Assembly (NCBI GenBank): GCA_020634755.1
Contig: JACKBC010000049.1
Span: 1-49,592, forward strand
Length of the DNA: 49,592 nucleotides
From: Caldilineaceae bacterium
GTDB taxonomy: Bacteria > Chloroflexota > Anaerolineae > Caldilineales > Caldilineaceae
Reading direction: 5' to 3'
How positions within the stretch are numbered: the first letter of the stretch is position 1; every line of letters begins with the position of its first letter. The position numbers and the translations under genes were made by a program. The notes under the pieces are model-generated. The model was not told where the DNA came from. It was given only the letters and a program-made list of their open reading frames with translations, and searched no databases. Below are positions 15,851 through 24,863 of this stretch, in pieces.

Positions 15851-16161
15851 ACCTTGGTAAGGCCACATTTGATCTCCACCGCCGTAGAGCGCAACGCAAA
15901 TGCAACTATTTCGTACTATATTAGGCAGCAATGTCAATACCAGTAGATCGCAACGGCAAGAGATGAGGGCGGATTCACCATTCAGAAGGATGCCTAAACC
16001 GCCAACACCGTTGCGGTGTATTGAATGCTTTGTAACATAAATAATCTAAAGTTGTTTCTGTGCGAAAATTTCATGATATTTACATGACAAAGCACTGAAT
16101 ATGGTCTAATGAGCAAACCAATTATCCTATTAATCGCAATTGTATGAAATGAGGCAACGTC
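15851..16161. other. Intergenic region upstream of the exporter operon
   Basis: This 311-bp gap between the TetR gene and the HlyD-like gene contains an element A copy (15941-16023) and about 140 bp of AT-rich sequence before the next gene. No clear palindromic operator or consensus promoter could be picked out. Confidence 0.4.
15941..16023 (-). repeat. Element A, copy 4 (reverse orientation)
   Basis: It begins CAGTAGATCGCAACGGCAAG and ends ACACCGTTGCGGTGTATTG, the reverse complement arrangement of the copy at 714-798. It shares the internal AGAGAT and GGATTCACC blocks. It ends 138 bp before the HlyD-like start codon. Confidence 0.75.
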
Positions 16162-17496
16162 ATGAGAAGGGTGCTGAGCACGATCCTTTTACTAATTATC
16201 GGCGCGGCAATTGCCCTCGGGGGTGCATATGCAGCCGGACTTATTTCCCCAGAAAGTTTACAGCCACCCACGGCCAACGTCGGAACCCAGGCGACCGAAG
16301 CTACGCCGCAGGTCAATGAGCCGGTGGCCGCGGTCAGCTCTATTATTGTGGATGCGCGCGTCGTGCCCGTACAAAAGGCCGATTTGAGCATGTCTGCCAG
16401 CGGCATTGTAGAAGCGGTTCTGGTGCAAGAGGGCGATGCCGTAGAGCCCGACCAGGTGCTGCTCCGGCTGGATGCCTCGCGCCAGCGCGTGGCCGTGGCG
16501 CAAGCCCAGGCTGAATTGAGCCGGACCCAAGCTCAACTGGAGCAGCTCAAGGCTGGTCCGCGGCCGGAACAAGTGGCCTCGGCCCAAGCCGCGTTGGATG
16601 CCGCCCTGGCCCGATTGGAGCGGATCACCGCCGGCGCCGAAGCGGGCAACATTGACGCCGCGCGCGCCCAAGTTTCTGGCGCACAGGCCGGGCTGGCCAA
16701 GCTGTTGGAAGGGGCCAGCGAACAACAGCTCATTGCCGCCCGCGCCGATCAATTTAATGCCGAGGCGGAAGTGCGCCGCGCCCAGCACGCCTACAACGAT
16801 GTCAAGTGGCGCAACGACGTCGGCGCCTTGCCCCAAGCTGCGGACCTGGAACGGGCCACCAACAATCTGGAAGCCGCCAAGGCGCGCCTGGCCGATCTAG
16901 AGAGCGGGCCCACGCAGGCCGATCTTTCCAGCGCCAATGCGCAGATTCGGCAGGCCCAGGCCAATTTAGACGCCCTGCAAGCCACGTTGCCCACCGATGT
17001 GGCGGCGGCTTTGGCCGATGTGCAGAACCTGGAAGCGCAACTGGAATTAACCAAGGCCGGCGCCCGCGCGGAAGAAATTAAGGCGGCGGAGGCCGGGGTG
17101 GCTGCGGCCACAGCCGCGCTGCAAAACGCCTTGGTGAGCCTGGCCGATACCGAGCTGCGCGCCCCCTTTGCCGGCACTGTCGCGCTGGTCAACGTCAATC
17201 CGGGCGAACAGGTAAGCGGCGCCCCGGTCGTCCAGCTTGCCAATCTGGAGCATCTCCAGATCGAAACCGAAGATCTGACCGAGCTGCAAATTGTGGATGT
17301 TAACATTGGCGACAAAGCCACGCTCGAGTTTGACGCCATTCCCGACCTGCAAATTGAGGGCACCGTATTGCGCATCCGGCCGCTTGGCCAGGATAATCGG
17401 GGCGACATTGTCTATACGGTTGTACTCGAACCGGATAACCTTGACCCGCGCCTGCGCTGGAATATGACCGCGGTGGCCACCTTTACAGCCGAGTAG
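16162..17496 (+). CDS. HlyD/RND-type periplasmic adaptor subunit (DevB-like)
   Basis: A 444-residue membrane-fusion adaptor. A single N-terminal membrane segment is visible (TILLLIIGAAIALGGAYAAG, residues ~6-25), followed by a short low-complexity linker. The first half of a lipoyl-like domain is VEAVLVQEGDAVEPDQVLLRLD. A long Ala/Glu/Gln-rich coiled-coil hairpin spans about residues 105-315. The second lipoyl half is LRAPFAGTVALVNVNPGEQV, and a beta-barrel region follows (DLTELQIVDVNIGDKATLEFD). It is first in a three-gene operon with an FtsX-like permease 35 bp downstream and an ATPase, the arrangement of DevBCA/MacAB-type exporters. Confidence 0.93.
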   Translation: MRRVLSTILLLIIGAAIALGGAYAAGLISPESLQPPTANVGTQATEATPQVNEPVAAVSSIIVDARVVPVQKADLSMSASGIVEAVLVQEGDAVEPDQVLLRLDASRQRVAVAQAQAELSRTQAQLEQLKAGPRPEQVASAQAALDAALARLERITAGAEAGNIDAARAQVSGAQAGLAKLLEGASEQQLIAARADQFNAEAEVRRAQHAYNDVKWRNDVGALPQAADLERATNNLEAAKARLADLESGPTQADLSSANAQIRQAQANLDALQATLPTDVAAALADVQNLEAQLELTKAGARAEEIKAAEAGVAAATAALQNALVSLADTELRAPFAGTVALVNVNPGEQVSGAPVVQLANLEHLQIETEDLTELQIVDVNIGDKATLEFDAIPDLQIEGTVLRIRPLGQDNRGDIVYTVVLEPDNLDPRLRWNMTAVATFTAE

Positions 17497-17531
17497 CGAC
17501 ATCCGTAACGTGCTCCGCACAAGTTGTCACA

Positions 17532-18734
17532 ATGATATCTATGCCACTTTATCTTGCCATTAAGGAAGTGCTCCAAAATAAAGGGCGCTTCTTCTTGATC
17601 TGCTTGATCGTAGCGCTGATCACCACCTTGGTGCTCTTTATTGCCGCGCTCGCGGAAGGATTGGCCGCGGCCAATAAAGAATATATTGAAAACCTGACTG
17701 GTGAACTGATTGTTTTTCAGGAAAATGTGGAGCTGTCATTTCCATCCAGCCGCATTGGGCGCTCTACCGTAAACGAAATCCGCCGCGTAAAGGGTGTGGC
17801 CGATGTAGGGCAAGTTTCCTTTGCCAGCGGCGCCCTGGTGTTTGAACAAGTGAGCCCGGAGGGGGTCATTATCCCCACGACTGCAACGCCACAGCCGCCG
17901 CTAGATGTAACGCTGGTCGGTGTTGAGCCGGGACGCCCCGGTGAACCAGCGGTGCTGTCTGGCGCGAGCTTGGGGCGCAGCCGCAGCGATGGCGTCATTA
18001 TTGATGCCAACGTGGCTTTGCGGCGCGGCATTCAGCTGGGCGATATGATTACCATCAAGACCACGCAAGGCACCAGTGAAGAGTTTTACGAATTGATGGT
18101 CGTGGGCATGGCGGACAAGCTCCAGTTTCAGTTTTTGCCTTCGATTTTTATTCCCTACACCACGTGGGAAAAGGTACGCCCCAAAGCCAACAACAGCGTT
18201 GAAACCGATGAATTGGTCTCCAACGTGGCGGTGGTCAAATTGGCCGATCCCAGTCAGTGGCGGCAAATGGCGCTCCGGCTGGAAGAGCAGGTGGGCAAAA
18301 TAGAGGTGGTCGACCGCGTCACCGCCTACAAAGCATCGCCAGGCTACGCCGCCCAACAGAGCACCCTGGACACCCAGCGCTACTTTACGCTCTTTATCGG
18401 CATTCTGGTAATCGGCGGCTTTTTCCAGATTCAGACGCTACAGAAGGTGGCGCAGATCGGCATGCTGAAGGCCATTGGCGCTTCCAATACAGTCGTGGTC
18501 ATCTCGGCTATTGCCCAGATCATTCTCGTTAACTGCCTTGGCGTGTTGATTGGTGGGCTTGGCTCCTATCTGCTTCAACTCAGCTTTCCGGTGGAGATAC
18601 CGGTTATCTTTACCGGGCGCTCGGTAGGCACGGCCATTATTTCGCTGCTGCTCATTGGGCCGATTAGCGGGTTGGTCTCCTTGCGCTCCTTGCTAAAGGT
18701 GGAGCCATTGACCGCATTGGGGTTGGCCCAATGA
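17532..18734 (+). CDS. FtsX/MacB-type ABC transporter permease (DevC-like)
   Basis: A 400-residue permease with the FtsX-like topology. One N-terminal membrane helix (FFLICLIVALITTLVLFIAAL, residues ~17-37, written here in part) precedes a large extracytoplasmic domain to about residue 285. Three more helices follow: the first around FTLFIGILVIGGFFQI, the second around VVVISAIAQIILVNCLGVLIGG and the last near AIISLLLIGPISGLVSL. The loop LQKVAQIGMLKAIGAS is the conserved coupling segment. Its TGA overlaps the ATPase ATG by 4 bp. With HlyD and the ATPase it should form a mechanotransmission-type exporter; the cargo is unknown. Confidence 0.93.
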   Translation: MISMPLYLAIKEVLQNKGRFFLICLIVALITTLVLFIAALAEGLAAANKEYIENLTGELIVFQENVELSFPSSRIGRSTVNEIRRVKGVADVGQVSFASGALVFEQVSPEGVIIPTTATPQPPLDVTLVGVEPGRPGEPAVLSGASLGRSRSDGVIIDANVALRRGIQLGDMITIKTTQGTSEEFYELMVVGMADKLQFQFLPSIFIPYTTWEKVRPKANNSVETDELVSNVAVVKLADPSQWRQMALRLEEQVGKIEVVDRVTAYKASPGYAAQQSTLDTQRYFTLFIGILVIGGFFQIQTLQKVAQIGMLKAIGASNTVVVISAIAQIILVNCLGVLIGGLGSYLLQLSFPVEIPVIFTGRSVGTAIISLLLIGPISGLVSLRSLLKVEPLTALGLAQ

Positions 18735-19471
18735 CGCCAGTGCTTCAAGCCGAATCTGTGGCCAAAGTGTACGGCAGTGGCCAAGCCAGCGTGCGCGCCG
18801 TGGATGATGTATCATTTGAAATTCGGCCCGGGGAATTTGTGGCGCTGGTGGGACCAAGCGGTTCGGGCAAGACCACCATGCTGGCCATGCTGGCCGGCCT
18901 GTTAACGCCCACCGAAGGCTCCATCCTGATTGGGGGCGAACGGCTCAGCCAGATGAGCGAATCGCGCCGCACGCGCTTCCGCCGCCGTTCCATTGGCTTT
19001 GCTTTCCAATCCAACAACCTAGTGCCCTATCTGACCGCGCGCGAAAATGTGGAGCTCATGCTGCGGCTCAACAATCGGCTAAACCGCCAGAGCAAAGAGC
19101 GGGCCGCCGATTTGCTGGCGCGTTTGGGTCTGGATGACCGCATGGGCAGCTATCCCAGCCAGCTTTCGGGGGGCCAGCAGCAGCGCGTGGCCATTGCGCG
19201 GGCGCTGATCCACGAGCCCAATTTGGTATTGGCCGATGAACCAACCGCCAGCCTAGACACCGAGCGCGCCTACCAAGTGGTGCGCACCTTTGCGGAGCTG
19301 ATCCACGAGCAGCAGCGCGCCGGCATCATTGTGACCCACGACCTGCGCATGTGCCGCTACGTGGACCGCGTCATCAGCATGATGGATGGTCACGTTAACC
19401 GCATCATCGATGATCGGGTGGAAATTGACGCCTTGGCCGCATTTAGCGAAGAGAGCTTTTCAGCACAATAA
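18731..19471 (+). CDS. ABC transporter ATP-binding protein (DevA/LolD-like)
   Basis: A 246-residue ATPase subunit. Walker A is GPSGSGKTT near residue 41, the Q-loop is AFQSNNLVP, the signature is LSGGQQQRVAIARAL, Walker B is LVLADEPTASLD and the switch His is in VTHD. The sequence is closest in style to MacB/LolD/DevA subunits that power FtsX-type permeases. It is translationally coupled to the permease through an ATGA overlap, and a strong terminator follows 46 bp after its stop. Confidence 0.95.
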   Translation: MTPVLQAESVAKVYGSGQASVRAVDDVSFEIRPGEFVALVGPSGSGKTTMLAMLAGLLTPTEGSILIGGERLSQMSESRRTRFRRRSIGFAFQSNNLVPYLTARENVELMLRLNNRLNRQSKERAADLLARLGLDDRMGSYPSQLSGGQQQRVAIARALIHEPNLVLADEPTASLDTERAYQVVRTFAELIHEQQRAGIIVTHDLRMCRYVDRVISMMDGHVNRIIDDRVEIDALAAFSEESFSAQ

Positions 19472-19517
19472 GATTGAAATCAATCGGTTTGCTTTAGAAT
19501 TTTATGCTGGCGGTTGG

Positions 19518-19560
19518 GCAGGCGCAATGTGAAATTCACATTGCGCCTGCTTTTGGTTTT
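19518..19560 (+). terminator. Strong rho-independent terminator after the exporter operon
   Basis: GCAGGCGCAATGTGAA and TTCACATTGCGCCTGC are perfect 16-base arms with a minimal loop at 19518-19550. TTTTGGTTTT follows. It would end the HlyD-permease-ATPase transcript. Confidence 0.9.
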
Positions 19561-19643
19561 AAACCAACGTGTTCGGTGGTATAATAAATGGTTGGCAAAA
19601 TTCTGCCGCATTGGAAGACAGACCGCATTTTTAGGAAGATATA

Positions 19644-21308
19644 GTGAACAACGATTTTACGCAACTCCATTTACGCCCCGAGCTGATCCAGGCCGTGACC
19701 GCCCGCGGCTATACGGAGCCCACGCCGATTCAAAGCGCCGTTATTCCCGCCATGCTGGCTGGACATGATATTTTGGGCCAGGCCCAAACAGGCACCGGCA
19801 AAACAGCCGCCTTTGCCCTGCCGATTTTGCAAAAGCTGACGCCAGGCCAAGGCCAGATTCAGGCGCTGGTGCTGGCGCCCACGCGCGAGCTGGCCATGCA
19901 GGTGGCGCGCGCCATCTATGAATATGGGCGCTTTCACGGCGCATCGGTCTTGCCCATTTATGGCGGCCAGCCCTACGAGCGCCAGATTCGGCGGCTGCAA
20001 AAAGGGGTGGATATTGTCGTAGGCACGCCCGGCCGCCTGCTCGATCTCATGCGCCAGAAGGCGCTCGATTTGAGCCATTTGGACACGGTGGTGCTGGATG
20101 AAGCTGATGAAATGCTCAGCCTGGGCTTTATTGAGGATATTGAGTCCATTTTGCAGCAGACGCCCACGGCGCGCCAGACCGCGCTCTTTTCGGCCACGCT
20201 GCCAGCGGAAATTCGGCAGCTGGCGCAAAAATATATGCGCGATCCGCAATCGATTACCATCGAACGCAAACAGCTCACGGTGGAGAGCATTGAGCAGCGC
20301 TATTATCTAGTCCACGCCAGTGACAAGCTGGCCGCCATGACGCTGCTGTTTGAAGCGGAAGAGATCAGCCGCGCGCTCATCTTTACGCGCACGCGCGTGG
20401 CCGCCAGCGACCTGGCCGACGCGCTGACGGCGCGCGGTTTTCCGGCCGATGCGCTGCATGGCGAATTGGGTCAGCAGGCCCGCGAGCGCATTTTGGAACG
20501 CTTTCGTCAGAATCAGTGTCAGGTGTTGGTGGCCACCGATGTAGCCGCCCGCGGCCTGGATATTGAAGACATCTCCCACGTGTTCAACTATGATCTTCCC
20601 CAAGACCCGGAGGTGTATGTGCATCGCATTGGCCGCACCGGGCGCGCCGGCAAAGCGGGCATTGCCATTTCGCTGTGGACGCCCAGCGAACGTTGGCGCT
20701 TGCAGCAGATTGAAAGCTACACGCGTCAAGCCATTGGGCGCGGCGTGCTGCCCACGGCCGAGGAGATTCAGGCCCGTCGCGAAACGCGCCTGATCGAGCA
20801 GATCAAAGTGTGGATGCGCCGCGGGCGATATCGTCGCGAGTGGGAGCTGGTGGCCGATATGGTGGACGAAGGCCATGAACCGCTGGAAATTGCCGCGGCC
20901 GCGCTCAAACTGGCGCGCGGAGAAGAGCGCCACCGCCCGATTATGACCGTGCGCGAGGTGTTGGAAGAGCGCCCCCGCAAACCGAAACAGAGCAAACAGC
21001 GATCCGGCAAATCCCAAAACAATAATGGTGCGCGCTCATGGCAGCGCGACCGTGGGGGCGCCAAATCGCACGAGCCGGGCATGGTGCGGCTGGTGCTGGA
21101 TGCGGGCAAGATTCACGGCGTGCGCATTGGGGAAGTGGTGGGCGCCATTGCAGCCCAGGCCAACATTCCCGGCAGCGCCATTGGCAAAATCCGCGTGCAG
21201 GATGCGCAGACGCTGGTTGACGTGCCCGAACAATTTGTCGGTCAGGTGTTGGACAAAAATAATGTGTATCGCATTAATCGGCGGGTGGTGTCCCTGGCCC
21301 AAGCCTAG
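19644..21308 (+). CDS. deaD: DEAD-box ATP-dependent RNA helicase (DeaD/CshA type)
   Basis: A 554-residue cytoplasmic RNA helicase. The Q motif region is FTQLHLRPELIQAVTARGY with PTPIQSAVIP. Motif I is AQTGTGKT, then PTRELAMQV, TPGRLLD, VLDEADEM and SATLP. The second RecA domain has FTRTR, TDVAARGLDIEDI and HRIGRTGRAG. After a charged, Lys/Ser/Gly-rich linker (~440-475) comes a DbpA-type RNA-binding domain (MVRLVLDAGKIHGVRIGEVVGA through DVPEQFV). The start is a GTG with TAGGAAG upstream; a weak -10 (TATAAT, 19580) lies ahead. Its 3' end overlaps the convergent kinase gene by 35 bp. Confidence 0.96.
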   Translation: MNNDFTQLHLRPELIQAVTARGYTEPTPIQSAVIPAMLAGHDILGQAQTGTGKTAAFALPILQKLTPGQGQIQALVLAPTRELAMQVARAIYEYGRFHGASVLPIYGGQPYERQIRRLQKGVDIVVGTPGRLLDLMRQKALDLSHLDTVVLDEADEMLSLGFIEDIESILQQTPTARQTALFSATLPAEIRQLAQKYMRDPQSITIERKQLTVESIEQRYYLVHASDKLAAMTLLFEAEEISRALIFTRTRVAASDLADALTARGFPADALHGELGQQARERILERFRQNQCQVLVATDVAARGLDIEDISHVFNYDLPQDPEVYVHRIGRTGRAGKAGIAISLWTPSERWRLQQIESYTRQAIGRGVLPTAEEIQARRETRLIEQIKVWMRRGRYRREWELVADMVDEGHEPLEIAAAALKLARGEERHRPIMTVREVLEERPRKPKQSKQRSGKSQNNNGARSWQRDRGGAKSHEPGMVRLVLDAGKIHGVRIGEVVGAIAAQANIPGSAIGKIRVQDAQTLVDVPEQFVGQVLDKNNVYRINRRVVSLAQA

Positions 21309-22686
21309 ATTCGACTGACCGCTGCACGACTCCGGTTGCCTCAGACACGCTGTTGGCCTTTCCGCTGCAAAAGAGCGCCAGGCTCAGCAGCCCCAGCAGC
21401 GTGTCTTCGGTGGAGGCGCACAGGCGATAATCGCCCGGAAGCTGCGCCAAAATAATCTGGCGCAATAGCGGCAACTTCTGCGCCAGTCCACCGGAAAAGA
21501 CCAAATTGCGCCACTGTCTGTCAGGCGAGAGGCGCTGGGCATATAGATTATAGTTGGCCGCCATATTTTGAAACGCCGCCCGAAACAGATGTCCCACCGA
21601 AAAATTATCTTCGCGAATGTGGTGAATGCTGCCCTCATGGCCGCTTAAGCTATCAAAAAACGCGAGATTGATTTGCAGATCGGTGTCGGCAACTGCGGAA
21701 GCGGCTGCCTCGATCAAAGGCCACGGTTCAGCCACCGCCGCGCCATTTAGCCGCGCCAGCTCGCCCAGTAGATTCACCAGCACGTCGAGCGCCCGACCGG
21801 CTGGAATTTTGACAAATGTGTTCAAAAACTGGTCGTCGAAATAGGGACGCGTTTCATAAACGCCCGGCTGAAACGTAGGCGTGACTAGACTGACCTGTGA
21901 GCCAGTAGAGACGTTCAGCGATAGTTCACCCGCACGCAAAAATGCGCCCGCCAGCGCGCACTGGTGATCTCCCACGGGTGGGTAGCAGGGGAATTCTTGC
22001 CCCTCAATTTGCAGCATGCCCACCGGTTCGGCCAGCGATCGTATGACGGGCCACGCTAAAAAGTCGAGCTCCAGCTGCTTTATAACCGGCTGATGCCACG
22101 TCCGCGTGGCCATGCTGAAGACGCCCTGGCCGTGGGCATAGGTCGGCTCCATGCCCAGCGGGGCGCGCGCTTGGCACAGTTGACTCAACACAAATTCTGG
22201 TAGCGCCGCCGCCGTATGCGCGTTGGCCGGAAAGCGCTCGTGCAGCTTATGCCAATAGAGCGTCCCCACCGGCAGCCCGGCGCGCAGACCGTTCCCCAAC
22301 TCAGTTACATCGCTTTGGTTGAGCCGCGCCATCATGGCGTCGAAGACCGTGCCCTCCTGTGCGGGGCATGGGGTGGCGGCGCGCTGATCCAGCCAGGGAA
22401 TTACGTTGGAGACGGCGCGATTAGACTCATCCATGAGCACCACGCCGTGCATCTGGCTGCACATGACCAACCCTTGACATTGCCCCGCTTGCCGCACCAG
22501 CTTGGTGATCAGCTTGCGCACGGCCTCCACCAGCGCCGCCGGGTCAATCTCATACATCAGTGGTTCCAGCCCATTTATCCCAGCGGGAACCGGTTCGCGA
22601 TGTATATGCTGTAACTGCATCTGCGCCAGATCCAGCACCGCCCCTTTCATAAAAGAAGTGCCGATATCAATTGCAATAAATGACAT
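21274..22686 (-). CDS. FGGY-family carbohydrate kinase (sedoheptulokinase-like)
   Basis: A 470-residue sugar kinase of the FGGY/actin-like ATPase fold. The first phosphate motif is FIAIDIGTSFMKGAV. MCSQMHGVVLMD and IPWLDQRA form the substrate region, NVSTGSQVSLVTP the adenosine region, and FSGGLAQKLPLLRQIIL the second nucleotide motif. The WLDQR and MHG elements and overall length suggest a sedoheptulose/xylulose-type kinase, but substrate cannot be fixed by eye. ATG 22684-22686 has AGGAG upstream. It converges on and overlaps the helicase gene by 35 bp. Confidence 0.88.
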   Translation of the reverse strand: MSFIAIDIGTSFMKGAVLDLAQMQLQHIHREPVPAGINGLEPLMYEIDPAALVEAVRKLITKLVRQAGQCQGLVMCSQMHGVVLMDESNRAVSNVIPWLDQRAATPCPAQEGTVFDAMMARLNQSDVTELGNGLRAGLPVGTLYWHKLHERFPANAHTAAALPEFVLSQLCQARAPLGMEPTYAHGQGVFSMATRTWHQPVIKQLELDFLAWPVIRSLAEPVGMLQIEGQEFPCYPPVGDHQCALAGAFLRAGELSLNVSTGSQVSLVTPTFQPGVYETRPYFDDQFLNTFVKIPAGRALDVLVNLLGELARLNGAAVAEPWPLIEAAASAVADTDLQINLAFFDSLSGHEGSIHHIREDNFSVGHLFRAAFQNMAANYNLYAQRLSPDRQWRNLVFSGGLAQKLPLLRQIILAQLPGDYRLCASTEDTLLGLLSLALFCSGKANSVSEATGVVQRSVESRLGPGTPPAD

Positions 22687-22747
22687 ACTGCTCTCTCCTG
22701 ACGTGCTTTGCCGCTGGGCCTGTTGTCTGTTAGGCTATGGGGAGCTT

Positions 22748-22934
22748 ATGTTAAACCACAACCAACCCACTGCGTCTGGTCATTATGGCCGGCGCAGCGG
22801 TGGCTTTTTGCATTTGGGGCGATTCACTGCTCTACGCCATGCTGCCATTGGCGGCGCCAGATTTGGGCATTTCGCTGCCGTTGGAATGTTGGTCCGTTCT
22901 CGACCGCTTTATATGGTATTATGCAGTTTCATAG
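22748..22934 (+). pseudogene. 5' remnant of an MFS transporter gene
   Basis: A plus-strand frame reads NPLRLVIMAGAAVAFCIWGDSLLYAMLPLAAPDLGISLPL when split over its length. This is the typical first transmembrane helix and loop of a major-facilitator permease (the WGDSLLYA-LP block). It then goes out of frame and hits TAG at 22932-22934. A likely original ATG (22748) with GGAG upstream is in a different frame a few codons before, so there is a frameshift there too. Everything beyond the first helix is gone; the next gene overlaps its end from the other strand. Confidence 0.6.
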
Positions 22935-24388
22935 CCAAAGAGTTTGCTTACGGGAACGGCGCCAAACGCCTCGCTCAAAATTTCAAAGTGGTCGGTTGTA
23001 ATCAGCGCTGGATGTTCTAGGCCGCAGGCGCAGCTCAAGCGCAGCAGTTCTTTGCGCAGGGTGATCACATAGTTGGCTAGACGCGCGGCTTTAAGCGTTG
23101 GGTCCAGCCCGCGCACGAGCCATTTGTTCTGGGTGGCCACGCCGGTAGGGCAGTGCCCCGTGTGGCAGCGTTGCGCCTGGATGCAGCCCACGGCCAGCAT
23201 GGCTTCCCGGGCAATGTTGACCATGTCGCACCCCAAGGCAAAGGCAAAGAGCGCGGTTTCCGGAAACCCCAACTTGCCCGAGCCAATAAAGGTTACGCGC
23301 TCGTGCAGCCCCTGCTCGGCAAAGATGCGATGGACCCGGCTAAAGCCTACCTTGAACGGCAGCGCCACGTGGTCGGCAAAGACCAGTGGCGCCGCGCCCG
23401 TGCCGCCTTCGCCGCCATCAATGGTAATAAAATCGACGCCGCGGTGGCCGCTGGCCATGTGCGCCGCCAAGTCGCGCCAAAACGCGTCCTGGCCCACGGC
23501 AGACTTTATGCCTACGGGCAGCCCGGTGGCTTCGGCAATCTGCTCCACAAAGTCCAACATGCTGTCTACGTCGCGGAACGCGCTGTGGCCATTGGGGCTA
23601 TGCACATCTTGCCCAAGCGGCACGCCGCGAATGGCTGAAATTTCGGGCGTTACTTTGGCCGCCGGCAAGATGCCGCCCAGGCCCGGCTTGGCTCCCTGGC
23701 TCAGCTTGATCTCAATCATGCGGATCTGCGGCGTCTGCGCCACCCGGTCCACCAGTTGGGGCAAGCTGAAGCTGCCGTCCAATTCGCGGCAGCCAAAGTA
23801 GCCGGTGCCAATTTGCCAGGTGAGGTCGCCACCTTTTAAATGATATTGCGAAACGCCTCCCTCCCCCGTGTTTTGCAAACAGCCGGCAATTTGGACGCCG
23901 CGATTGATGGCTTCTACCGCAGCGCCGCTCAGCGAGCCGTAGCTCATGGCCGAAATGTTGATTACGGAAGCGGGCTGAAACGCGCGGGAGCGTTTGCGCG
24001 GTCCGCCCACGACTTTGAGGCAGGGAATCTCGTAATTGGGATCGTAATTGGGCAGACCGGGATGCGGCTCGGGCAGCGGAAATACACTGTGTTTGATGAT
24101 TAAGTAATTGGGCGTTAGGTCCAGATCGTTATCGGTGCCAAAGCCGAAATAGTTGTTTTGCAGCTTGGCCGAAGCATAGACCCAGCGCCGCTGGTCACGG
24201 CTAAAGGGGCGCTCTTCATCATTATCGGTCACAATATATTGACGCAGTTCGGGGCCAATCGCTTCCAGCCAATAGCGAAAGTGGCCCACAATGGGGAAAT
24301 TACGCAAAATGGCGTGTTGGCGCTGAATTACGTCATAAAGTGCCAATCCAATCAGTCCGAGCAAACATAGGGCCACGAACCACCACAT
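22919..24388 (-). CDS. FMN-binding glutamate synthase-like protein (GltB central/FMN domain family)
   Basis: A 489-residue membrane-anchored oxidoreductase. One N-terminal hydrophobic helix (MWWFVALCLLGLIGLALYDV) precedes a stand-alone glutamate-synthase FMN/[3Fe-4S] domain. Family signatures include INISAMSYGSLSGAAVEAIN, NTGEGGVSQYH, EIKLSQGAKPGLGG, VDFITIDGGEGGTGAAP and the Cys cluster of GCIQAQRCHTGHCPTGVATQ. Fusions or partners typical of true GOGAT (amidotransferase, small subunit) are absent. Such short proteins are widespread and their reaction is uncertain; electron transfer to a small acceptor is one possibility. Confidence 0.92.
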   Translation of the reverse strand: MWWFVALCLLGLIGLALYDVIQRQHAILRNFPIVGHFRYWLEAIGPELRQYIVTDNDEERPFSRDQRRWVYASAKLQNNYFGFGTDNDLDLTPNYLIIKHSVFPLPEPHPGLPNYDPNYEIPCLKVVGGPRKRSRAFQPASVINISAMSYGSLSGAAVEAINRGVQIAGCLQNTGEGGVSQYHLKGGDLTWQIGTGYFGCRELDGSFSLPQLVDRVAQTPQIRMIEIKLSQGAKPGLGGILPAAKVTPEISAIRGVPLGQDVHSPNGHSAFRDVDSMLDFVEQIAEATGLPVGIKSAVGQDAFWRDLAAHMASGHRGVDFITIDGGEGGTGAAPLVFADHVALPFKVGFSRVHRIFAEQGLHERVTFIGSGKLGFPETALFAFALGCDMVNIAREAMLAVGCIQAQRCHTGHCPTGVATQNKWLVRGLDPTLKAARLANYVITLRKELLRLSCACGLEHPALITTDHFEILSEAFGAVPVSKLFGYETA

Positions 24389-24444
24389 AAATCACTATTC
24401 CTCTCCGTGCCTACAACACACATCTTTGTAAGTTATCATCTTAT

Positions 24445-24520
24445 GTTACGCAAGCCTGGAGGAAAGTCGGCTTGCCGACATTCCTGTTTCTCTCTAGCAG
24501 ACTGGCTGTCGCTGCGTAAC
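24445..24520. repeat. Element B-like palindrome
   Basis: Outer inverted repeats GTTACGCA and TGCGTAAC are about 60 bp apart. Inside, GGAAAGTCGGC and GCCGACATTCC form a tight hairpin (24461-24484). It resembles the GACTTACGCA-bounded family but with a variant end. Confidence 0.55.
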
Positions 24521-24582
24521 GTGAGTTATCATATATGTGCCCCATGCATTTTTGGCCCAATTCGGTTTGATAATGCCATTTT

Positions 24583-24645
24583 CGGTAGATCGTAACGGCA
24601 AGAGATAGCGTCGGATTCGACAAACCAGACCGTTGCGGTCTACTG
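24583..24645 (-). repeat. Element A, copy 5 (short form)
   Basis: It begins CGGTAGATCGTAACGGCAAG and ends CCGTTGCGGTCTACTG, so both terminal repeats are kept. At 63 bp it lacks about 20 bp of the middle of the longer copies. Confidence 0.75.
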
Positions 24646-24863
24646 ATTTTGTCTAAAGATGTTTGGGGGTATAGAAAATCTGGCGCGTCGGTACTAACAT
24701 TCCAAACGGTCCAACAGTCATATTGGGGACACACGTGGGTACAATTGGGCGTGCACGGGTGGGCATCATTTTGCTCACTCTGCAAACGACCGCCAATCAT
24801 ACGCGAGGAAGAGGCGCTGGGGAGGCGCGCCGGCACTAGATAATCAGATAGATAATAGATCTA

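Larger units (their letters stand above)
24389..24863. other. Repeat-bearing intergenic region upstream of the GltB-like gene
   Basis: This 475-bp gap between two minus-strand genes has no convincing ORF. It carries an element B-like palindrome (24445-24520) and an element A copy (24583-24645). The promoter of the GltB-like gene should lie at its left side. Confidence 0.5.

Noticed and set aside
24441..24836. 131-codon minus-strand ORF upstream of the GltB-like gene
   Set aside because: It runs through element A and element B repeats, has no family resemblance and no good ribosome-binding site.
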